DNA of 64,000 nucleotides from Phytoseiulus persimilis. Lineage: Eukaryota; Arthropoda; Arachnida; Mesostigmata; Phytoseiidae. The stretch spans positions 5,084,001 through 5,148,000 of the forward strand of contig CM075101.1 of NCBI GenBank assembly GCA_037576195.1, given 5' to 3'. The notes below the pieces were generated by a model. That model worked only from the letters and a program-made list of their open reading frames with translations, searched no databases and was not told the DNA's origin. Numbering within the stretch: the stretch's first letter is position 1; the number at the start of each line of letters is the position of its first letter. A program made the position numbers and the translations under genes. Below, in pieces: positions 57,401 to 64,000 of this stretch.

Positions 57401-60400
57401 AGGGGCGGGAAAACGCGCTCAACCGAGCCGTATTCAATATTCGGAGTCTTTCACGCACTCTCTCGACGGGTGGAAGCGCGTTACGTTCACGCCCGGATTT
57501 CACGCTAGAGCTGAACTGGATGCGCCTCCTTGAAAATACTACGTCTCAGGAACGGGCGCTCTCACGAGACACTCGAGTCAACACGCTCGAGGCGTTAGAG
57601 CTCAGAAGCCCGACTCCCCCGAGACTGCGGGAGTCGCCCGTTGGCAACATACGTTCGCCCGAAAACTCAACCGCCCGCCGCCACCGCCATGCGGAATGCG
57701 TTTGTGCGCTCTGGCCCGCGCTCCGTATGGAAATCAAGACAGGCTCCAGCCCGCCCCCCATTTCAAAGCTCTGGTTCGAAAACATCTCTTACGCCCTCAC
57801 GCTCTGGAGCGCACGCGAAGTCGTTCTCCACATGGAATTTTCCCCACCAAGAAAAGTCTATCGCGATAAGTCCGAGTCGTTGCTGGTCGAAAGGCCTCGC
57901 CGGAAGCTTCCGCCGAGGATTTGGGAACAAAGCCTCCCCGCCTCGAGTCTGTGAGTCAATTGTAGATCTAAGTGTGCAGCGCCCGAGAACGCCGTGTGTA
58001 GCCGAGGGCGAGTCATTGGTACGGCGGTTCCGCGAACTTTTATGACAATGCTGTTTCGTTGTGTGAATATTCAGAGGTCCGGATGGAGGACGACCGGAGT
58101 CCGAGATATGATGAAAACCAGAAGCGACGGGATGGGAAAGTTCGCCGACGGAACTCTAATCTCCGATTGCAACTTCGATGACGAGACCTTGGGATTCCAA
58201 CCCATGTGCCTGTCTGCGTGTCACTGGAGCGCTCCAGAATGTGATAAGGAACACGCTGCGGAGAGAACAACGACAGATTGAAGCAGAACGGGCGGCAATC
58301 ATCGGCGGCTGCCTCTTGTTTTCGAACGGCAACCGGCACTCTGCTCGCATCAAGCAGATATTGATTTCCAAGATATTGCAAAGAAGGATGGAGTTCAGAG
58401 TCGGGGTCTTCGATGAGGTGCTCGCCGTCAGGTTCTGTGCATCGCATCGGGCACGTCAGCCTTTTTCAACGATAACTCGTGCACGTCAGACTACGTACCG
58501 TGTCGCCACGCACCACTGCTGACAGGATGGAGTCGGCCGGCGGCTACTTGAAATTCGCAGCCCGGAGATGAATCGGGGGACGTCTGACGGCTTTCTATGG
58601 GGAGGGACAACGGGTTGCGCTATTTCAAGGAGCTCGGCGCGAATCACGACAAATGAACGCGACAACAGTGGACAATCCAACAGAAGACGCAGCAACATCT
58701 GAGATTTAGCTGAGGCTGGTATCGACCTGCTAGGACCTCCACCGAACCTGCAGACTATAAGAGCTGGAGCGACGCAACTGAGAGCGGAATTCATTTGCGA
58801 ACGCTGTCGCTGCGGGGCTCGGATTCGATTCGAATTCTCGATGACTTTCCTCCGAAGATCCCGAGAGTTCCTAGCAAACTCGTTGGCAAAGACAAAAACA
58901 CCGTTGTTTTCGGAACCAACTTGCCCAGGTTGATTGGAGCGCCACGAACAGTGTCGGCGACGACCTCGTAGTCTTCGTTCTCTTCGAAGTAAAGTAGCTT
59001 CTCACACAGCTCCAGCAGAGAATGCAGCTGCCTGGGACGCCTGTCTCATCATCACCATTGTGATCAACAACTCCAGCAGCCTGGGCGCGGCGAGACTGAG
59101 GTAATATCGCTGCGAAATAATTCGAATTCCGACAGGGTCGAGCGGGAACGAGACAGCGGGCTCTATGCAGCAGCTCATGGACGCCCTTCCACTGAATTAC
59201 GTAGACAGCCGAGTCAGGAGCTCACGTGCGCGGGAGTCAAACGAAATGACGTAGCAATGCCGCGGGCTTCTGACCCCGAATCCACCTCTGCTTGATGCCC
59301 ATTCTCTCTGTCAGGAGCAGCAACAGCGGCGAGCTCCTGGTTCCTCCCGGAGAGCTCGACGCCAATCGGAGACACCGTCGAGGTCGTACCCAGTCCGCGT
59401 GGTAGACAACTCGTTCGTTCGTCTGAGAATTTGATCTCAAAATCAGTCGTCAGCGGAGAGTGATACACGAGCAGGAAATTGTGGGGCAGGAAATCCATCG
59501 GGTTCGTTCAAAAGCCTGGGCTCCGGATCGGATACGGGAGCGGCCCTCCGATTTCTTGATTACGAATGTTTGCCGGAACATCTGAACCAAACAGACCGCA
59601 GACAGGAGCAACATGTCAGCTACGTGTGGGCTGGTGAATAAATCAAACGCTTTGTCCTTGGAAGGCGTCTCAAATTCTCGGTTCTCATCCGCTCGCTCCA
59701 GCCCTGTGGGGAGGAGGGTGCATCGCGCTCTGCATCTCGCACGGCTCATCCGTCTTCTATTTCGAGTGAGGCGATATGGTTCATTATTGATGCGGCCGAG
59801 CGTAAGATATTTCCGCGGCGTTTCGGGGCGTTGCGGAACACATATGTATTTCTCGATTATACGTCGACCAGCTCAGTGTTGATGCCTCCTCGGCCGTTCT
59901 CTCCCCGGAACGGATCGCGGCCGACGGATCCTAATGGGAGAACTAGTTCTGCGATCAGGAATCGACATCCGGAGTCCCTCCCCGTATCGGGAGTTTGTAT
60001 TCGACCCCAGCTGTGGCTAATTAAGCTCAAAGGGTGAGATTTCGCGGCCAGTCTGACTCGGGGCTGGAGGATCCTCGTTTGGGAATCAATGGACAACGAA
60101 CGCCTGTTCGCGCGTCGGGAGAGAGCAAACGAAGAAGATGAGGGAAAGCTTAGAGAATTTGCCAAGAGATCCATTCTTGAGCAAGGTCGGCCTTTTGTGA
60201 GCCAGCCAGCCGGCCGGCCGGCCAGCCCGCCAACCGGCCGCCCCGACTGACCAGAGGTCCCCAGGAGGTGAGGAACTTCTTCGAGTCCTTGCAGCTGCCG
60301 CCGTCATCGCCGGCGCCGACGCCGCCGCTGCTGCTAACTGGACCTTTTTCTCTCGTCTGATCGGCTTTGGCATTGTCCGAGTTTTATTGAGAGCTCCAGC

Positions 60401-63200
60401 GGAATCGAACGCGCCACTCTCAATGCCGGGGGTTGACGAATCAAGCACACTACACAACACAGACTCCCACACACAGAGCGAGGGTTCCTCGCAAACGTCC
60501 AGGAGTTCTGTCAAGTTCCTTTGATTCGATGAGACCCAGGCCGCGACCGAGCGGTGATCGCACTGGCTGCATCAGCAACATCATCATCATCACCATCGAC
60601 TTTCAATCATATCCACTGAGCTGCGGGATATTTGATGTGCTAACGAAATCCTCGACCCGGTTGCATCCCTAGCCCCTCATTAGGATTTCGCAAGGGAGGC
60701 AGGACAGAAAAAATAGTGGATCAGGGACCTGCAGTCACCTAAGCCTCCTGAAACCGGGTAATAACGCTTCAACACGTTGGTGCGCCGCCTCCCGACGAAC
60801 TCAAACCGCGTCGCTCAGCGGATGGCGCTCCAGGTACCCGTGGGAAACGTCGAGGAATGCGGGGTTTGTGGATCTGTCGCAGCTACATCTGTGCGAAAGA
60901 GAACAGCCGAAGGGGAACTCATGGAGAAAAGCTCGCGGCGCGAGAATTTACGACTGCCGCCGTGAATGTTCTGATCACCATACAAATATGCATATAAAAC
61001 CAGCTTTTATTGTCAGGGCCCTCCGGCTCGGGCCGCCGAAACGAACTGGTCGAGGCTAATTCGCAGCAGTTCATTTTCTCTCGACTGTGTTTCAATCATC
61101 GTGAATCCGGCTGCCTCAAGGGACCGCACTGCTGACAAATCTCATCGATTCAATCTGGGGCTTCCCATGAACGCATCCCGTTGCGAAAAGATTTGAATGT
61201 GAATATTTCATCCAAGGGAGCGCGTCCCGCACAGTATGAATTATGCGAAATCCTCGCTCGGGAGTGACCGCAACCGCTTTTGGCGCTGCATCATGAGTCG
61301 GGGCCGATCTGAGCCTGGCGTCGGTTCCTCAACCACACATCACGCAATTCGGCCCCGAGCTCTAGCGCTTTCCTCTGGACACAAAAGCCGTTGGGTCGAA
61401 ACGTTTCCCTCGGAGAGATACGGGACAAGTCAGAACACGTACACTTGAAAGCTCTCGAAAATTTCAATGCCCAGCCACGTACTATTCACGCCGTTCCTCT
61501 AGGTGGAAAGATGAAACACCGGGAAGGACTCTCGTGCGATTTCCATGGTCACAGTGCTCCGTGTCTCGAAACCGAGTTGGCCGCGCTGATGAACGTCGCG
61601 TTCCATTATCCTGCCTGACAGGATCAGAAAATTACTCAGAGTCGACTGCAGCAGGTGACCCTGGAGCTCCGGGACCGGGTTCGAGGAAAATGCATCTCGC
61701 TCCAGTTCTCGGCCGCTGAAAACTCTGACCGTTAACAGTGACTTCTTTTGTGGAAATTTTTCATGCTGCGAGCCCTCGAATCAGGAAGCGGAGTTTCTCT
61801 CCGTCTGCAGCATCCGTTCCACCGAGCGCTCGATCGCTAATTGGCTCTTGACGTTTGGCGGAGATCCGATCGCGCAACGAAAATTCGCGCTCGACAGCGG
61901 AGCCGGCAAACATCGTTTCGTTTCGATGCGCTCGATCCTTATCTTCACGCTGTATTTGTTTCCAACGGTCCCGGCAGCGCGGAGCGTTTTCAACTGAGCT
62001 CCCTGAAACAAGAGATCAGTGTCTAACGCTTTCTCGAGCTGCACGAAGCGTTAGCTCGTTGGGCAATCGGTTTCCCTCGTTCGTCGATGCCGGAGATACT
62101 CCGCATCGAAAATTGAAACGGTTTGGTGTCCGGAGGCGATGGAATCTGTTCAGAGCGGAAGGGAAAACTTTTGGGAAACACCGCGGGCAAGGTCGATTTC
62201 CGCAGAACTCTCTGATAATTGACGTGCTGGTACAGTTCAGGTATGATGAGAGGTCGGATTGCGGCGGCTGAAACCACGGCGAACGAGCTACGACGGCTTC
62301 GACCCGTGGCGCGGGCGTTTGGCTGAAGCATTTAGCCGAGGGGGAAATCGCCGCGGATCTCGTCATCGAATTCCGAGCGGAGCCGGCGACGAACTTCCCC
62401 GGTTGAATGAATCCCGAACTTTTGGAGAAGCGATTTCGCGCCGCTGCTTCGAGCCATTGATTGTTGGCCCCAGGAGCCAACAGGTATCCAACCTGTTAGA
62501 TACGCGCTCGGACAACGAGGTTTCGACGTTTGGTCAATTATACTCGGCCGAGGCAACTTTATTGCTCTGGCGACCTCGTTCACTGTTCGGCCACCACACG
62601 ATGCGGAGTCTTTGTGATGACAGTCGGCGCAACCATCGGGGCGCAGCCGCGAAGGAAGTGCGCAAATCTTTCGAGGGCCGAGCTCGTCGTATGCGCCGGA
62701 GGTCATCGCCAAGCGGGCGCTGCGGTGTTGTTCCGAAGGAAGTGATTCGGAACTTCAGAGAACTCGTGAGACAGAACAAACAGCCGGGAGGACGCTCGTT
62801 AGAGCGAGACTGGGACGGAGTCGGACGGGGGAGAAGATTCTGGCGGGCGCTGCGTTTGGGAGTCGGAACTGTTTCGAATTGTTTTAATTGTGTCGATGCT
62901 ATGGCCGCGAATTTTACAACCTGAAGCAGCGCCTCCGTGCCAGTAGGCGTCGCACGAGTTCCCGCTCGAATAAAATCGTAGAAACGTGCAGCAAAACTCG
63001 TGTGCCGCAATGTGGGCGCATCGTTCAGGGAGCGGGAAAAGGCCCACGCTCCCCAACAATTCGCAATGGTGAATGTTCTTCCAGCGAGTTTTTGTGCTCA
63101 CGTGGTCGAGCCTGGTACCCAGCGAACGGTCGGTGGCGGAGGGAAAAGAGGGACGCGCGCGGTACCTTGAGCAGTGAGCATTTTTCCCCCGCATCAAAGT
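51451..63200. other. About 12 kb with no gene supported
   Basis: GC-rich in parts, which lengthens chance open frames on both strands (for example 53340-54038 plus, 53919-54680 minus, 62259-62924 plus); none shows a domain. It contains the hairpin at 53377-53421 and a GGCC/AGCC-rich tract at 60205-60245. Confidence 0.5.
53377..53421. repeat. Near-perfect 45-nt hairpin
   Basis: TGCAGAAACC-C-CCGTCATTGG pairs with CCAATGACGG-A-GGTTTCTGCA around a 3-nt GAT loop, with one mismatch. It is shorter and tighter than a usual microRNA precursor. Confidence 0.85.
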
Positions 63201-63267
63201 GATTCTCAAGAGACGCGGGCGCGATCAATGCGGTGAGCGACTCCCGTGAGGTACGTTCTACCTACTC

Positions 63268-63272
63268 ACCTG
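63268..63272 (-). promoter_or_regulatory. Candidate minus-strand splice donor of a 5' exon
   Basis: The minus strand reads CTTCAG|GTGAGTAGG, a strong donor in a CpG-rich setting. It could end a non-coding first exon of a minus-strand gene; the SLC7A14-like gene needs such an exon, but the distance (24.7 kb) makes the link speculative. A plus-strand donor-like GAG|GTACGT lies beside it at about 63250. Confidence 0.2.
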
Positions 63273-64000
63273 AAGAGTTGCCTTCTGCAGGTAGACGACA
63301 CTCGGCACACACTCAGTGTAGCGTGCGCGCGTGCACTCGACCTGCTGAATAACAAGTGGTGGTGGTCGTCGTCGTCGTTGTGGTGGTGGTTGTGGCGGCT
63401 GCGATCCTTAGGCAGGTGGCAGTGGCTGCGGGATTCCTCGTCGACGAGCCGTCCAATACCAAACGAGGATTATCATCAACAAACGGCACAAACCCCTCAC
63501 TTCACTCGATGGATTGGTCGCAACGAGCTCCGAATCGGCGGCACGGATTCGTTAGTGCAGAGATCGTCCTAGTCGTTGCGAACGTCGTTGTTCTGAGGCT
63601 GCTCCCCTGTTCCTGCAAGGGCTCCTTCCCGCGGCTCCGATGCTCGAGTGCTCTGGATTAGCGGGACAGTTGGTTGTTGATTTTTCCTCCTCCGGCCCAC
63701 TGGTCACAATCCGGGGAGCCCAGAAACGATTCTGCAGCAGCACTAGCCAAGTGCAGCACAAGCACTATTGTTATTGGAGGCGCGCACGCGTGCGTGCGTT
63801 CGAATAACCGCCGCCGGCGCTCTCAGAGTTCGAGATCTACCTCTCCTCTAGCGGCTACAGCGAAGGCTGCTGTGCATGTGCCGACTCCGGTCGGGAACCT
63901 TCAGCGGCCACCAATGGGGGAGCCCAGCTCTACACTCTCCGCTGCTGCAACAAGAGGTCCCCGCGAGGAAAGGGACCGTTGGCTGGGGCCAGTGCGGCAC
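63273..64000. other. CpG-rich end of window, no gene supported
   Basis: Contains a GTGGTGGTCGTCGTCGTCGT-type tract near 63356-63400 and a GCGTGCGTGCG run near 63785. Composition suits a promoter region, but no start site can be fixed. Confidence 0.35.

Noticed and set aside
62259-62924. 221-codon plus-strand frame
   Set aside because: Arg-rich chance frame in GC-rich DNA, with overlapping minus-strand frames and no recognisable motif.

Overview
The window reads as animal nuclear DNA. Protein-coding sequence is split into many short exons with GT-AG junctions, and most introns are about 50 to 300 bases. Base composition is near 50% GC. There are no operons, ribosome-binding sites or CRISPR arrays. 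Gene content and intron style suit an arthropod; a parasitiform mite is my best guess, inferred from composition and intron behaviour only.

All three genes I could build lie on the minus strand. (1) 9743-15754: a glutamine-rich regulatory-type protein. I assembled twelve exons in one consistent frame (1,248 codons from the ATG at 15600). It has three RVxF-type protein phosphatase 1 docking motifs, several polyglutamine tracts and a short cysteine cluster; I do not recognise the family. (2) 21549-22925: an intronless, complete cation-diffusion-facilitator zinc transporter of the SLC30A2/3/8 (ZnT) group, 458 residues. (3) 28884-38599: a complete eleven-coding-exon SLC7A14-like cationic amino acid transporter, 774 residues. 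Its first intron has a GC donor and its second is 4.85 kb. A possible fourth minus-strand gene is represented only by a candidate terminal exon at 6996-7143 with a poly(A) signal downstream.

The rest is mostly non-coding. The clearest mobile element is at 50729-51442: a 714-bp foldback element with matching inverted ends, flanked by a perfect 8-bp duplication (ATCTCGAG), which marks it as a non-autonomous hAT-type insertion. Its arms are arrays of the palindrome GATTCGAATC and its centre is a large hairpin. A heavily decayed BEL/Pao-like retroelement fragment is possible at 17155-17640.

The stretches 1-6800, 15.8-21.5 kb, 22.9-28.9 kb, 38.6-50.7 kb and 51.5-64 kb contain homopolymer and dinucleotide tracts, perfect short hairpins and a few isolated splice-like sites, but no gene I can defend. 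The two transporters act at membranes (zinc loading of vesicles; basic amino acid transport). Nothing in the sequence shows that the three genes work together.
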